Of a stretch of 64,000 bases of DNA, positions 43,228 to 52,330 are shown in pieces; the first letter of the stretch is position 1, and each line of letters starts with the position of its first letter. Position numbers and translations under genes: made by a program. The notes beneath the pieces are model-generated. The model searched no databases. It was not told the DNA's origin and saw only the letters and a list, made by a program, of their open reading frames with translations. This stretch comes from CAVOJV01 sp963696325 (GTDB lineage Bacteria; Pseudomonadota; Gammaproteobacteria; Competibacterales; Competibacteraceae), in assembly GCA_963696325.1 (NCBI GenBank), contig CAVOJV010000006.1:1-64000 (forward strand), in the 5' to 3' direction.

Positions 43228-43760
43228 TATTTGGATTCCTCGCCACTGCCGGTCAGCAACAGCCGCAAGCGTTCCCGTTCCTGCGCACTGAGTTCAGGAG
43301 TAATCTGACGCGCCCGCCGCCGTATCCATATCCCGACACCCAGGGCAACCGCGGCTAACAGCACGAAGGGACCGAACCACAACAACCAGGTGGCGGGCCT
43401 TACGGGTGGCCGATAGGTAATGAAGTCTCCGTAGCGGGCTACCATGAACTCGATGATTTCGGCGTCCCCACGGCCTTCCTGGAGCATGGCGTAGACCCGC
43501 TGGCGCAGATCCTGGGACAGGGGCGCGTTGGAATCGGCGATGGTTTGGTTTTGGCACTTGGGACAGCGCAGTTCCTCGATCAGGTGGCGGAAACGCTGCT
43601 CCTGGGCGGGGTCCTTGAACTCGTAGGCGTTGATCGCGGCAAACAGAGGCGACGCCATCAACAGCACCAGGATAAGCATTCCCCTCGATCCTCCCTTTAA
43701 TATGGCGGGAACAGTAGGGATGCTTTCATAGGCGCTAACTCGGCGCAGCGGTGCTTTCAT
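43227..43760 (-). CDS. ccmH: CcmH, apocytochrome thiol-reducing component of the haem ligase
   Basis: The frame from ATG 43760 overlaps the ccmG stop; ATG 43679 (MLILVLLMASPLFAAINA signal peptide, GGAGG upstream) is the more likely start of the 150-aa protein. It has the redox motif EELRCPKCQNQTIADSNAPL and one C-terminal membrane segment (WLLWFGPFVLLAAVALGVGI). This is the short CcmH form, with CcmI separate. It works with CcmG and CcmF to keep the CXXCH cysteines reduced. Confidence 0.95.
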   Translation of the reverse strand: MKAPLRRVSAYESIPTVPAILKGGSRGMLILVLLMASPLFAAINAYEFKDPAQEQRFRHLIEELRCPKCQNQTIADSNAPLSQDLRQRVYAMLQEGRGDAEIIEFMVARYGDFITYRPPVRPATWLLWFGPFVLLAAVALGVGIWIRRRARQITPELSAQERERLRLLLTGSGEESK

Positions 43761-44302
43761 CCGCTCGCCCCCTTGAGCATCCGGATGCGGGGCAGGAAAT
43801 TCTCCCGCCAGACTTGGTCATCCAGTACGCCTACGTGGCGATAGCGAATCACGCCCCGCGCATCCAGCAGATAGGTTTCCGGGGCCCCGTAAACGCCCAG
43901 ATCGATGCCCAGTTGTCCCGCCGCGTCATCGATGTTTAAGCGATAGGGATTGCCCAGGGTATGCAGCCAGTCCAGGGCCTTGTCCCGTTCGTCCTTATAG
44001 TTCACGCCATAAATGATCACGCCCTGACTGGCCAATCCCCTCAGCATCTCGTGCTCCGCCCGGCAGGACGGGCACCAGGTGGCCCAGACGTTGAGCAACG
44101 CTATGTCGCCCTTGAGATCGGCCGGCGTCACGATGCGGCCGGGGTCATCCAGCGTGGCCGCCTTAAAGACCGGCAGCGGCCGGTCGATGAGCGCGGAGGG
44201 CAAGAGGCTCGGGTCATTGCCGAGGCCCCGCCATAAAAACCACAGCAGGACCAGGAAACCCGCCAGGGGCAGCGCCAGCAGCACGCTAAGCCTGCGCGAC
44301 AT
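43757..44302 (-). CDS. ccmG: Thiol:disulfide interchange protein CcmG/DsbE
   Basis: A 181-aa membrane-anchored thioredoxin: LSVLLALPLAGFLVLLWFLW anchor, then LNVWATWCPSCRAEHEMLRG with the CPSC active site, and VYGAPETYLLDARGVIRYRH, the cis-Pro-less GAPE motif typical of CcmG. It reduces CcmH and apocytochromes in the periplasm. It overlaps ccmF by 17 nt. Confidence 0.95.
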   Translation of the reverse strand: MSRRLSVLLALPLAGFLVLLWFLWRGLGNDPSLLPSALIDRPLPVFKAATLDDPGRIVTPADLKGDIALLNVWATWCPSCRAEHEMLRGLASQGVIIYGVNYKDERDKALDWLHTLGNPYRLNIDDAAGQLGIDLGVYGAPETYLLDARGVIRYRHVGVLDDQVWRENFLPRIRMLKGASG

Positions 44303-46283
44303 CGGCGCCTCCGCTCAAGACCGCGGCTTCGCGCATGGCCCGCTGTTGCCGGGCCATGCGGTAGCGGGGATCGCTGATGGCCAGAACGCCGCCCAAGGCC
44401 ATGCACAGGGCGCCCAGCCAGATCCAACGCACGAAGGGCTTATAGTAAACACGGACCGCCCAGGCACCGTCGGACAGCGGTTCACCCAAGGCCAGATACA
44501 GGTCACGGATCAGGCCGGGCTGGATGGCCACTTCCGTCATGGGCATCTGTTGTACGCTGTAGAGGCGCTTCTCCGGCTCCATGATGGCGACTTCCCGGCC
44601 ATCTTTACTCAGCACTTCGACCCTGGCCTGGGTAGCCCGATAGTTGGGTCCCTCGACATCGCGCAGACTGAGCAGCCGGAAGTCGTAGGGACCGATGGCC
44701 ACTGTCTCGCCGACCCGCAGACGCACGTCGCGCTCCACGCTGTAGGCACTGGTCAAGGCTACCCCGGTCACGCATACCGCCACGCCCAGATGGGCCAGGA
44801 GCATGCCCTGATAGCCGCGCGGCAACTTGAACAGAGCGGACAACGGCGAGGGCTTGTGGGCGAGCTTGTCGCGCACATCGTAAAGACTGTTGAACAGTAC
44901 CCAGAACACCAGACTGAGGGACAGCACCACCCAGAAGCGCAACTCGCCGGCAACCAGCAGCGGCAGCGCTATCCCTAGAACGACGCTGAGCGCCAGCAAG
45001 CCAAGCAAGTGGGGCGCTAATTTATTGAGATCATGCTGCTTCCAGTGCAACAGAGGACCCACGCCCAGAGCCAGCAATAAGGCCATGGCCAGGGGCGCGA
45101 ACAAGGCGTTGAAATAGGGTGGGCCCACGGACAGCTTGCCCATGTTCATGACATCGGCCAGCAGCGGGAACAGCGTGCCCATGAACACCACACCGCAGGC
45201 GCCCACCAAGAGCAGATTGTTGGTCAGCAGCAGGGTCTCGCGGGAGATTGGCGCAAAACGCCCCTCGCTGCGGATAGCCGGGGTGCGCAGAACCAACAGC
45301 AACAGGGCGCCGCCAGTGATCACCGTCAACAGGGCCAGGATGAACAAACCGCGCCGGGGGTCGTTGGCGAAGGCGTGCACCGAGGTGAGCACTCCGGAAC
45401 GCACCAGGAAGGTGCCCAACAGGCTGAGTGAAAAGGTCGCAATGGCCAGCAGCACGGTCCAGGTCCGGAACACGCCGCGCTTCTCCGTGGCCGCCAGGGA
45501 ATGGATCAGCGCCGTACCCACCAGCCAGGGCATGAAAGAGGCGTTCTCCACCGGGTCCCAGAACCACCAGCCGCCCCAACCCAGTTCGTAATAAGCCCAC
45601 CAACTGCCCAGGGCGATGCCGACCGTGAGAAAACACCATGCTGCCGTGGTCCAGGGCCGCGACCAGCGCGCCCAGGCGCTGTCCAGCCGGCCGCTGAGCA
45701 GCGCGGCGACTACGAAGGCGAAAGCCACCGAGAAGCCCACATAGCCCATGTACAGCATGGGTGGATGGACGATCAGCCCAAAGTCCTGCAGCAGCGGATT
45801 CAAATCTCGGCCATTAAGCGGGAAGTCGGGCAGCAGGCGCGCGAAGGGATTGGAGGTGAGTTGCAGAAACAGCAGGAAGCCGGTGCTGATGATGCCCATG
45901 ACCCCGATCACCCGGGCGACCAGATCCAGGGGCAGGGCTCGGCTGAACAGGGCCACCGCCAGAGTCCACCCGCCCAGGATCAATGACCACAGTAACAATG
46001 ATCCCTCGTGGCCTCCCCACACCGCCGAGATCCGGTACCAAACGGGTAGTTGGGTATTGGAGTTCTCGGCCACGTAAGCTACTGAAAAATCATTGTGGAT
46101 GAAGGAAACCACCAGGCACAGGAAGCTGGTCAGCAGGAAACCGAACTGCCCCATGGCCGCGGGCCGTGCGACCGCCATCAGCCGTGGCTCGCCACGGGCC
46201 GCTCCGGTGAGCGGCAGAACGGCCTGCAACAGACCCATGGCCAGCGCCAGGACCAGGGCGAGATGACCGATTTCAGGCAGCAT
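44286..46283 (-). CDS. ccmF: Haem lyase subunit CcmF
   Basis: A 665-aa polytopic protein with the tryptophan-rich haem-handling motif WGGWWFWDPVENASFMPWLV, the conserved SAVWGGHEGSLLLW and HPPMLYMGYVGFSVAFAFVV, and a large periplasmic domain before the last membrane segment. It attaches haem from CcmE to apocytochrome c. Follows ccmE by 6 bp. Confidence 0.97.
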   Translation of the reverse strand: MLPEIGHLALVLALAMGLLQAVLPLTGAARGEPRLMAVARPAAMGQFGFLLTSFLCLVVSFIHNDFSVAYVAENSNTQLPVWYRISAVWGGHEGSLLLWSLILGGWTLAVALFSRALPLDLVARVIGVMGIISTGFLLFLQLTSNPFARLLPDFPLNGRDLNPLLQDFGLIVHPPMLYMGYVGFSVAFAFVVAALLSGRLDSAWARWSRPWTTAAWCFLTVGIALGSWWAYYELGWGGWWFWDPVENASFMPWLVGTALIHSLAATEKRGVFRTWTVLLAIATFSLSLLGTFLVRSGVLTSVHAFANDPRRGLFILALLTVITGGALLLLVLRTPAIRSEGRFAPISRETLLLTNNLLLVGACGVVFMGTLFPLLADVMNMGKLSVGPPYFNALFAPLAMALLLALGVGPLLHWKQHDLNKLAPHLLGLLALSVVLGIALPLLVAGELRFWVVLSLSLVFWVLFNSLYDVRDKLAHKPSPLSALFKLPRGYQGMLLAHLGVAVCVTGVALTSAYSVERDVRLRVGETVAIGPYDFRLLSLRDVEGPNYRATQARVEVLSKDGREVAIMEPEKRLYSVQQMPMTEVAIQPGLIRDLYLALGEPLSDGAWAVRVYYKPFVRWIWLGALCMALGGVLAISDPRYRMARQQRAMREAAVLSGGADVAQA

Positions 46284-46289
46284 GGATGA

Positions 46290-46748
46290 TTACTCCTGGC
46301 GAGCGGTGTTGTTGGGTTGCCAAGCTCCGGCCTGTTTTAGGCTGCTGCTCACCTCCGGCGGCATATAGTTTTCATCGTGTTTGGCCAGGACCTCCTCGGC
46401 CCAGACCATGCCGCCATCCTTTAATACGCCGCGGGCAACGATACCCTGCCCTTCCCTGAACAGGTCGGGGAGGATGCCTTCATAGCTTACCCGCACCTGT
46501 TTGGCGTTGTCGGTCAGGGTAAATGCCACCCGCAGGCTGTTGGAGTCCCGCTGCACGCTGCCGGGCACCACCAGGCCGCCGATACGAATGTTGCGTCCCA
46601 AGGGTGCTTCGCCGGCGGCAATCTGGCTGGGCGAGTAAAAGAGGTTGATGTTCTGCTGCAAAGCATAGAGGGTCAGTCCCACGGCCGCGCCCATACCTAT
46701 GACGATAACGAGTACGATGGTTAGGCGTTTACGTCGAACGGGATTCAT
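46290..46748 (-). CDS. ccmE: Haem chaperone CcmE
   Basis: A 152-aa protein with an N-terminal anchor (LTIVLVIVIGMGAAVGLTLY), the OB-fold (GRNIRIGGLVVPGSVQRD) and the haem-binding histidine in EVLAKHDENYMPPEV. Binds haem covalently for transfer to CcmF. Overlaps ccmD by 20 nt. Confidence 0.96.
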   Translation of the reverse strand: MNPVRRKRLTIVLVIVIGMGAAVGLTLYALQQNINLFYSPSQIAAGEAPLGRNIRIGGLVVPGSVQRDSNSLRVAFTLTDNAKQVRVSYEGILPDLFREGQGIVARGVLKDGGMVWAEEVLAKHDENYMPPEVSSSLKQAGAWQPNNTARQE

Positions 46749-46935
46749 GCTTTACCTCGTCTTGGTGCTGCTCGCGGCGGGCACGCCGGGCCAGGTCCCG
46801 CTGCAGGCGTCGGTGGCGCAGCCAGGGCGCGATCGCCACACTGCCCAGCACCAGCACGGTCAAGCTGTAGGAGACCCATACATAGAAGGCGTAACCGCCC
46901 ATGTGGAAGAAGTCGGACCAACTGGAAAAACTCAT
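46729..46935 (-). CDS. ccmD: CcmD, small haem-exporter subunit
   Basis: A 68-aa protein with the CcmD pattern: FFHMGGYAFYVWVSYSLTVL (one membrane segment) and a basic Arg-rich cytoplasmic tail. Needed for release of holo-CcmE from CcmABC. Separated from ccmC by the cytochrome b gene at 47064. Confidence 0.9.
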   Translation of the reverse strand: MSFSSWSDFFHMGGYAFYVWVSYSLTVLVLGSVAIAPWLRHRRLQRDLARRARREQHQDEVKHESRST

Positions 46936-47063
46936 CTGCGCTCGGGCTATTGATGGGAAGTGGAAAATGACATCCGTTAGACAAAGACCGGCGCGATAGT
47001 GCCATTCTCGACTGGACTAAGCAACTCGTCGCGCGCCAGCGCTAAGCACCAGATCCACCCTGA

Positions 47064-47630
47064 TTATTGATGTTTAAACGGCAACATCCGGTACAGCAAT
47101 TTATCCTTGTTGACAAACTGGTGCTTGCACACCAAACCCACATGACATACCAGCGTCAGGACGATCATATAGGCCGTTATTATATGAAGCGTCTTGCCGA
47201 TCTCCGCAAGGATTTCAATTTTTCCGAAGGGGTTGGGCAAGGCGTATACACCGAACAGCCGAACGCCATAGCCACCCGCCATCGTATACACATAACCGCT
47301 GATCGGCATCAGCAACATGGCCGTATAGAGTATGCGTTCAATCCAATGAAACGCCTGGCGTTCCCACCGGGTCAAGGTGGGCGCCCAATCGGGCAGGCTG
47401 GTGGCTTTGCGCCAGCTAAGGCGCAGCAACGCCAGCAGCAACAGAATCAATCCAACTGATTTGTGCCAGTTGTAAAGGGTTCCCTGGGTAAACCCCAGTA
47501 GCGTTTGATCCCGCTCGATGCGGAGCATCATGTTGGCCACTGTATATTGATATATGAATAACACCAGGATTATCCAGTGAAATGATCGCGTAATGGCGCC
47601 ATACCGGGTTGCTGTGTTCTTTAGGCCCAC
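47064..47630 (-). CDS. Cytochrome b561-family protein inserted in the ccm cluster
   Basis: A 188-aa four-helix b-type cytochrome: His in TRSFHWIILVLFIYQYTV, LYNWHKSVGLILLLLALLRL, GKTLHIITAYMIVLTLVCH and VCKHQFVNKDKLLYRML are plausible haem ligands. The family passes electrons between quinones and periplasmic partners. It lies on the same strand between ccmC and ccmD, with gaps of about 90 and 130 bp, so it may be co-transcribed. It is not a usual ccm component; a link to reductant supply is speculation. Confidence 0.85.
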   Translation of the reverse strand: MGLKNTATRYGAITRSFHWIILVLFIYQYTVANMMLRIERDQTLLGFTQGTLYNWHKSVGLILLLLALLRLSWRKATSLPDWAPTLTRWERQAFHWIERILYTAMLLMPISGYVYTMAGGYGVRLFGVYALPNPFGKIEILAEIGKTLHIITAYMIVLTLVCHVGLVCKHQFVNKDKLLYRMLPFKHQ

Positions 47631-47721
47631 CGGCTATTCTCCCGATTTGATTGTTGTGGGTTGCGCTCGCAGCGGTCGGCCGGAATCCGCGGGCGGAGGC
47701 TGCCAGCGGGAGAAAGGCCGG

Positions 47722-48453
47722 TTATTCCAGCCTGCGTTGCAGCACTTCATTGCGCGTGCCCATTACCACAACGGTGACTGCCAGCAGGCCATAAGCGGCC
47801 ATCATCACCAGCAATGGCCACAGCATGGCCGGGGCGATGGAGGGCTTGCCCAGCTTGAAGAGAGTCGCGCCCTGGTGCAGCGTGTACCACCACTCAACGG
47901 AATAATGGATGATGGGAATGTTGACCACACCCACCAGCGCCAGCACCGCGCCTGCCCGCGCCGCTGTATCCCAGTCGTCGATGGCCTCCTGCAGGCCAAT
48001 GTACCCCAGATAGAGAAACAACAGGATGAGTTCCGAGGTCAACCGCGCATCCCACACCCACCAGGCGCCCCACATGGGTTTGCCCCACAGTGATCCGGTG
48101 ACCAGCGCCAGGAAGGCAAATGCGGCGCCGATGGGCGCGCAACTCCGAGCCACCATGGCCGCGACTTTAATGCGCCAGATCAGCCCGATGGCTCCCGCGA
48201 TGGCCATGGCCACATACACACCCATGGAGAATGCCGCCGCTGGCACGTGGACATAGATAATGCGAAAGCTGTTGCCCTGCTGATAATCGGCGGGGGAGAA
48301 GGCCAAACTCCAACTCAGGCCGGCGCCGAACAGCAATACAGTCATGCCCGCCAGCCACGGCAATGCCTGGCCGGAGAGTTCATAAAAATAGTTGGGCGAC
48401 GCCAGCCGGTAAATCAATGCCGGCGGCTTATCGATCAGCTTGACGGCGCTCAT
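47722..48453 (-). CDS. ccmC: Haem exporter subunit CcmC
   Basis: A 243-aa protein from ATG 48453 (MSAVKLIDKPPAL), six membrane segments and the haem-handling motif GKPMWGAWWVWDARLTSELI flanked by periplasmic histidines (IIYVHVPAAAFSMG; NIPIIHYSVEWW). It presents haem to CcmE. An upstream in-frame ATG (48492) would overlap lysA; 48453 is favoured by family length. Confidence 0.95.
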   Translation of the reverse strand: MSAVKLIDKPPALIYRLASPNYFYELSGQALPWLAGMTVLLFGAGLSWSLAFSPADYQQGNSFRIIYVHVPAAAFSMGVYVAMAIAGAIGLIWRIKVAAMVARSCAPIGAAFAFLALVTGSLWGKPMWGAWWVWDARLTSELILLFLYLGYIGLQEAIDDWDTAARAGAVLALVGVVNIPIIHYSVEWWYTLHQGATLFKLGKPSIAPAMLWPLLVMMAAYGLLAVTVVVMGTRNEVLQRRLE

Positions 48454-48472
48454 ACCAACGGCCTGAGTAGTT

Positions 48473-49720
48473 TCACGGCAACAACGCTTCACCGGCGTAC
48501 AGGTCGGCGACCGTCTCGCGCTTGCGGATCAAATACATTTGCTCGCCATCCACCATCACCTCGGCGGCGCGGGGGCGGGAATTATAGTTGGAACTCATGG
48601 CGAAACCATAGGCGCCGGCGGAACGCACCGCCAGGAGATCGCCGGGGTGGACGGCCAGTTCCCGGTCCTTGCCCAGAAAATCGCCAGTCTCGCAGACCGG
48701 ACCGACTACGTCGTAGCGGTATTGTGGAGCATCGCCGTTGGGAATTACCGGGATGATGGCCTGCCAGGCGGAGTACAGGGCCGGGCGCAGCAGATCGTTC
48801 ATGGCCGCGTCCACGACGGCGAAGTTTTTGTGTTCGCCAGTTTTGAGGAGCTCCACCCGGGTGAGCAGAATACCGGCATTGCCGACGATGGCCCGGCCCG
48901 GCTCCATGAGTATCTCGTAAGGCAGGTGTCTGAGCTTTTCCAGCAGAGCCGCCGCCTGCTCGGCAGGCAGGGGCGGAGTTTCGTCCTGATAGCGGATGCC
49001 CAGGCCGCCGCCGATATCCAGGTGCTCGATGGCGATGCCCTGGGTTGCCAACTGTTCCACCAGGTCCAGCACGCGCTCCAGGGCGTCCACCATGGGTGCG
49101 ACCTGGGTCAATTGAGAGCCGATATGGCAATCCACGCCCACCACCTGGACATGGGGCAGGTCGGCGGCGCGGGCATAGACGAGGGGGGCTCGCTTGATAT
49201 CGATGCCGAACTTGTTTTCCCTGAGCCCGGTAGAGATATAAGGATGGGTTTTGGCGTCCACGTCAGGGTTGACCCGCAGGGAAATGGCGGCGCGCTTGCT
49301 CATCCTGCCGGCTACCTCATCGATGAGCAGAAGTTCCGGCTCGGATTCCACATTGAAGCACCGGATGCCCACTTCCAGCGCCCGCTGGATCTCATCGGCG
49401 CGCTTGCCTACCCCGGAAAACACCACCTTGCCGGGATCGCCGCCGGCGGCCAGCACCCGCGCTAGTTCACCCAGCGAGACGATGTCAAAGCCGGAGCCAA
49501 GGCGCGCCATGATATTCAGCACCGCCAGGTTGCTATTGGCTTTGACGGCGTAACAGACCAAGTGGGGATGCTCGCCAAAAGCGTCATCGAAGGCGTGCCA
49601 GTGGCGTTCGACGGTGGCACGGGAATAAACGTAACAGGGGGTGCCATAGGCAGCCGCGATGACGCTGACCGCCACGTCTTCGGCAAACAGGCGGCCGTCG
49701 CGGTATTCAAAGTGGTCCAT
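48473..49720 (-). CDS. lysA: Diaminopimelate decarboxylase LysA
   Basis: A 415-aa fold-III PLP enzyme for the last step of lysine synthesis. The PLP lysine is in CYAVKANSNLAVL, the glycine loop is LDIGGGLGIRY, with EPGRAIVGNAG, and the active-site Cys region GPVCETGDFLGKDREL. Its ATG 49720 lies 2 bp after the lptM stop (TGATAATG), so the two are coupled, an arrangement conserved in gammaproteobacteria. Confidence 0.97.
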   Translation of the reverse strand: MDHFEYRDGRLFAEDVAVSVIAAAYGTPCYVYSRATVERHWHAFDDAFGEHPHLVCYAVKANSNLAVLNIMARLGSGFDIVSLGELARVLAAGGDPGKVVFSGVGKRADEIQRALEVGIRCFNVESEPELLLIDEVAGRMSKRAAISLRVNPDVDAKTHPYISTGLRENKFGIDIKRAPLVYARAADLPHVQVVGVDCHIGSQLTQVAPMVDALERVLDLVEQLATQGIAIEHLDIGGGLGIRYQDETPPLPAEQAAALLEKLRHLPYEILMEPGRAIVGNAGILLTRVELLKTGEHKNFAVVDAAMNDLLRPALYSAWQAIIPVIPNGDAPQYRYDVVGPVCETGDFLGKDRELAVHPGDLLAVRSAGAYGFAMSSNYNSRPRAAEVMVDGEQMYLIRKRETVADLYAGEALLP

Positions 49721-49722
49721 TA

Positions 49723-49854
49723 TCAATTTCTCTTGGCGGGTTTGCCTGCTTCCGGCAGGTATAAATCGCCCTTCTGGCCACAGCCCGCCAGGGCACTGCC
49801 CAGCAGCGCAATGGCCAGGAACACCGCCAGGGTTGTAAGGAGTTTGCTGTGCAT
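49723..49854 (-). CDS. lptM: LPS-assembly lipoprotein LptM (YifL)
   Basis: A 43-aa lipoprotein, too short for most gene callers: MHSKLLTTLAVFLAIALLGS then ALAGCGQKGDLYLPE. The lipobox LAGC and the GQKGxLYLP block are diagnostic. LptM helps LptD fold at the outer membrane. Immediately precedes lysA as in other gammaproteobacteria. Confidence 0.92.
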   Translation of the reverse strand: MHSKLLTTLAVFLAIALLGSALAGCGQKGDLYLPEAGKPAKRN

Positions 49855-50002
49855 GGAGTTTCGTGCGCCGACATTTTACAAGTAATGCTAATATTCAATG
49901 CGCAGTATATAGCGGCGAAGCGGCGAAACCTATCAGTGCAATCAATTTGCCTAAACCTTTCCAGGGTTGTCAATAAATAACAATAAATAACATGCAAATT
50001 AC

Positions 50003-50038
50003 ATATCAATTGCAAGTCAATCTCAATTGATATACGAT
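50003..50038 (+). promoter_or_regulatory. Putative feo promoter with inverted-repeat operator
   Basis: ATATCAATTG (50003-50012) and CAATTGATAT (50024-50033) form a perfect 10-bp inverted repeat. It overlaps TTGCAA (50010-50015) and TACGAT (50033-50038) spaced by 17 bp, a reasonable sigma-70 pair. The surrounding 49950-50040 is AT-rich and holds a CAATAAATAA direct repeat. An iron-responsive repressor is likely, though the sequence is not a clean Fur box. Confidence 0.5.
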
Positions 50039-50086
50039 TCTGTCTGAAGATTTAATTCGTAACCTGGCAATCTTTAGCGAGCGACC

Positions 50087-50383
50087 ATGAGCGACGTGCA
50101 TTCCAAAATTTCCGCGATCATTGCCAAACCATCCTCGCCATGTCCTCTTGGCATGCTGCAATGCGGAGACAGTGGTTATATCCAAGCCGTCCGTGCTGCC
50201 GCAACCTTAGAGGGCAATGAGTTGGAGCGGCGGTTACTGGAGATGGGCTTTATCGAAGGCGCTCATGTCGAGCTGTTGCACGAGGGGTTTATAGGCCGCG
50301 ATCCCATCGCCGTGCGAGTCAATCAAACGACGGTTGCGTTGCGCCGCAGCGAGGCCAATGCGGTGCTTGTCAACCTGCTGTAA
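50087..50383 (+). CDS. feoA: Ferrous iron transport protein FeoA
   Basis: A 98-aa protein: CPLGMLQCGDSGYIQAVRA, LERRLLEMGFIEGAHVELLH and GRDPIAVRVNQTTVALRRSE AN form the SH3-like FeoA fold. About 20 residues longer at the N-terminus than E. coli FeoA. First gene of the feo operon; 47 bp before feoB. Confidence 0.93.
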   Translation: MSDVHSKISAIIAKPSSPCPLGMLQCGDSGYIQAVRAAATLEGNELERRLLEMGFIEGAHVELLHEGFIGRDPIAVRVNQTTVALRRSEANAVLVNLL

Positions 50384-50430
50384 AGCTTTCCTTATTCTTA
50401 ATTATGCGCCATCCGCGGAACTAATCCCCC

Positions 50431-52329
50431 ATGACTACCGAAGCCGTGTCTACCCGCCCGCTGAGAATCGCCCTGGTCGGCAACCCGAACTGCGGCAAGA
50501 CGGCCCTCTTCAACATGTTGACTGGCAGCCGCCAAAAGACCGCCAACTATTCCGGTGTCACGGTTGAACGTAAAACCGGCTTGTTGGTAACCCCCGCTGG
50601 CATGGCGGTGGAGTTGCTCGATCTGCCGGGCAGCTACAGTCTGCGCGCCTGCAGTCCGGACGAGGAAATCACCCGTGACGTCGTGCTTGGCCGCCGCGCC
50701 CAGGAGGCACTCCCGGACGCCATCGTCTGCGTCACGGATGCCACCAACCTCAATCTGCATTTGCGCCTGCTGCTTGAGCTGAAAAAAGTCGGTCGCCCGC
50801 TGATTCTGGCTCTCAATATGATGGATATCGCTCAACGCAGTGGCTGCGTCATTGACACCGAGGCATTATCCCGACAATTGCGGATCCCGGTAGTTACGAC
50901 GGTTGCCGTGCGCAAGAGTGGCACTCAGAACTTGCTGGCGCAGATCGACACCCTGCTCGGTCAACTGAACGCGGGCCAGGACAGTCTTGTCGCCCCCAAT
51001 ACTTGGGCTGAGCCGTCGGCTGCCGATGTGCGTGCTTACCATCATGAAGTAGACCGCATCCTGCGAGTGGTCGTTACCCAGGCAGGCACCCCCGCCCGCT
51101 TCACCCGGCAGCTGGACCGGGTTCTGTTGCATCCCGTGTTAGGGGTGGTGACCTTGCTGGCGGTTCTATTTTTGATGTTCCAGGCGGTCTTCAACTGGGC
51201 CGCGCTGCCCATGGATTTGATCGACGGCGGCGTTGCCTGGCTGCAGCAATGGCTCCATCAGAACATGGCCGATGGGCTCTTGAAAAGCCTGCTGGCCGAC
51301 GGAATTATTGCCGGTGTCGGCAGCGTGCTGGTGTTCCTTCCGCAGATTCTGATCCTGTTTTTCTTTATCCTGCTGCTGGAGGATTTTGGCTACATGGCGC
51401 GGGCGGCGTTTCTGATGGACCGAATCATGGGCGGTGTCGGCCTCAACGGCCGCGCCTTCATCCCGCTGCTGTCGAGTTTTGCCTGCGCCATCCCCGGTAT
51501 CATGGCGGCGCGCACGATTGCCAACCCCCGCGACCGCTTGACCACTATCCTGATCGCTCCGCTGATGACCTGCTCGGCGCGCATCCCGGTCTATACCCTG
51601 ATCATCGCCGCCTTCATCCCCAACACCAGCGTCTGGGGCTTTATCGGCTTGCAGGGACTGGTCATGTTTGGCCTGTACGCGATGGGTATCGTCAGTGCCC
51701 TGGCGGTCGCTCAAGTCTTGCGCATGACGCTCACTCGCGGCAGCCACCAGCCGTTGATCATGGAACTGCCAACCTACAAGATTCCCAGCGTGGCCAACGT
51801 GCTGCTCGGGGTATTGGAGCGAGGCAAGATCTTCCTGCGCCGGGCGGGAACCATCATTCTCAGCCTGATGATCGTGATCTGGTTTTTGGCCACCTTCCCG
51901 AGTGCGCCGCAAGGCGCCAGCGAACCGGCCATTTATTACAGTTTTGCGGGCATGTTGGGGCACTTCCTGGAGCCGGTGTTGGCGCCAGTAGGGTTTAACT
52001 GGCAGATCGCCATAGCGTTGATTCCCGGCATGGCGGCCCGCGAGGTCGCGGTCGCGGCGCTGGGCACTGTTTACGCCTTAAGCGGCGGTGACAATGCCGT
52101 CGTTACCGCGCTGACTACCACCTTGTCCCAGGACTGGACGTTACCCACGGCGCTGGCGCTGCTGGCCTGGTATGTGTTTGCACCGCAGTGCGCCGCGACC
52201 CTGGCCGTCACCAAGCGCGAAACCAACTCCTGGCGCTGGCCGGTGTTCATGTTCACGTACATGTTGGCGCTGGCCTATGCGGCTGCCTTTATTACCTACC
52301 GATTGGCGCTGCTGCCGGGAGGGAATTGA
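50431..52329 (+). CDS. feoB: Ferrous iron transporter FeoB
   Basis: A 632-aa protein. N-terminal G domain: G1 GNPNCGKTALF, G2 region NYSGVTVERKTG, G3 LLDLPGSYSL, G4 ALNMMDIA. The membrane part has Gate motifs (FGYMARAAFLMDRIMGGVGL, SSFACAIPGIMAARTIANPR, APLMTCSARIPVYTLIIAAF). It imports Fe2+ using nucleotide hydrolysis. It is shorter than the 773-aa E. coli protein but retains both domains. Confidence 0.96.
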   Translation: MTTEAVSTRPLRIALVGNPNCGKTALFNMLTGSRQKTANYSGVTVERKTGLLVTPAGMAVELLDLPGSYSLRACSPDEEITRDVVLGRRAQEALPDAIVCVTDATNLNLHLRLLLELKKVGRPLILALNMMDIAQRSGCVIDTEALSRQLRIPVVTTVAVRKSGTQNLLAQIDTLLGQLNAGQDSLVAPNTWAEPSAADVRAYHHEVDRILRVVVTQAGTPARFTRQLDRVLLHPVLGVVTLLAVLFLMFQAVFNWAALPMDLIDGGVAWLQQWLHQNMADGLLKSLLADGIIAGVGSVLVFLPQILILFFFILLLEDFGYMARAAFLMDRIMGGVGLNGRAFIPLLSSFACAIPGIMAARTIANPRDRLTTILIAPLMTCSARIPVYTLIIAAFIPNTSVWGFIGLQGLVMFGLYAMGIVSALAVAQVLRMTLTRGSHQPLIMELPTYKIPSVANVLLGVLERGKIFLRRAGTIILSLMIVIWFLATFPSAPQGASEPAIYYSFAGMLGHFLEPVLAPVGFNWQIAIALIPGMAAREVAVAALGTVYALSGGDNAVVTALTTTLSQDWTLPTALALLAWYVFAPQCAATLAVTKRETNSWRWPVFMFTYMLALAYAAAFITYRLALLPGGN

Positions 52330-52330
52330 G

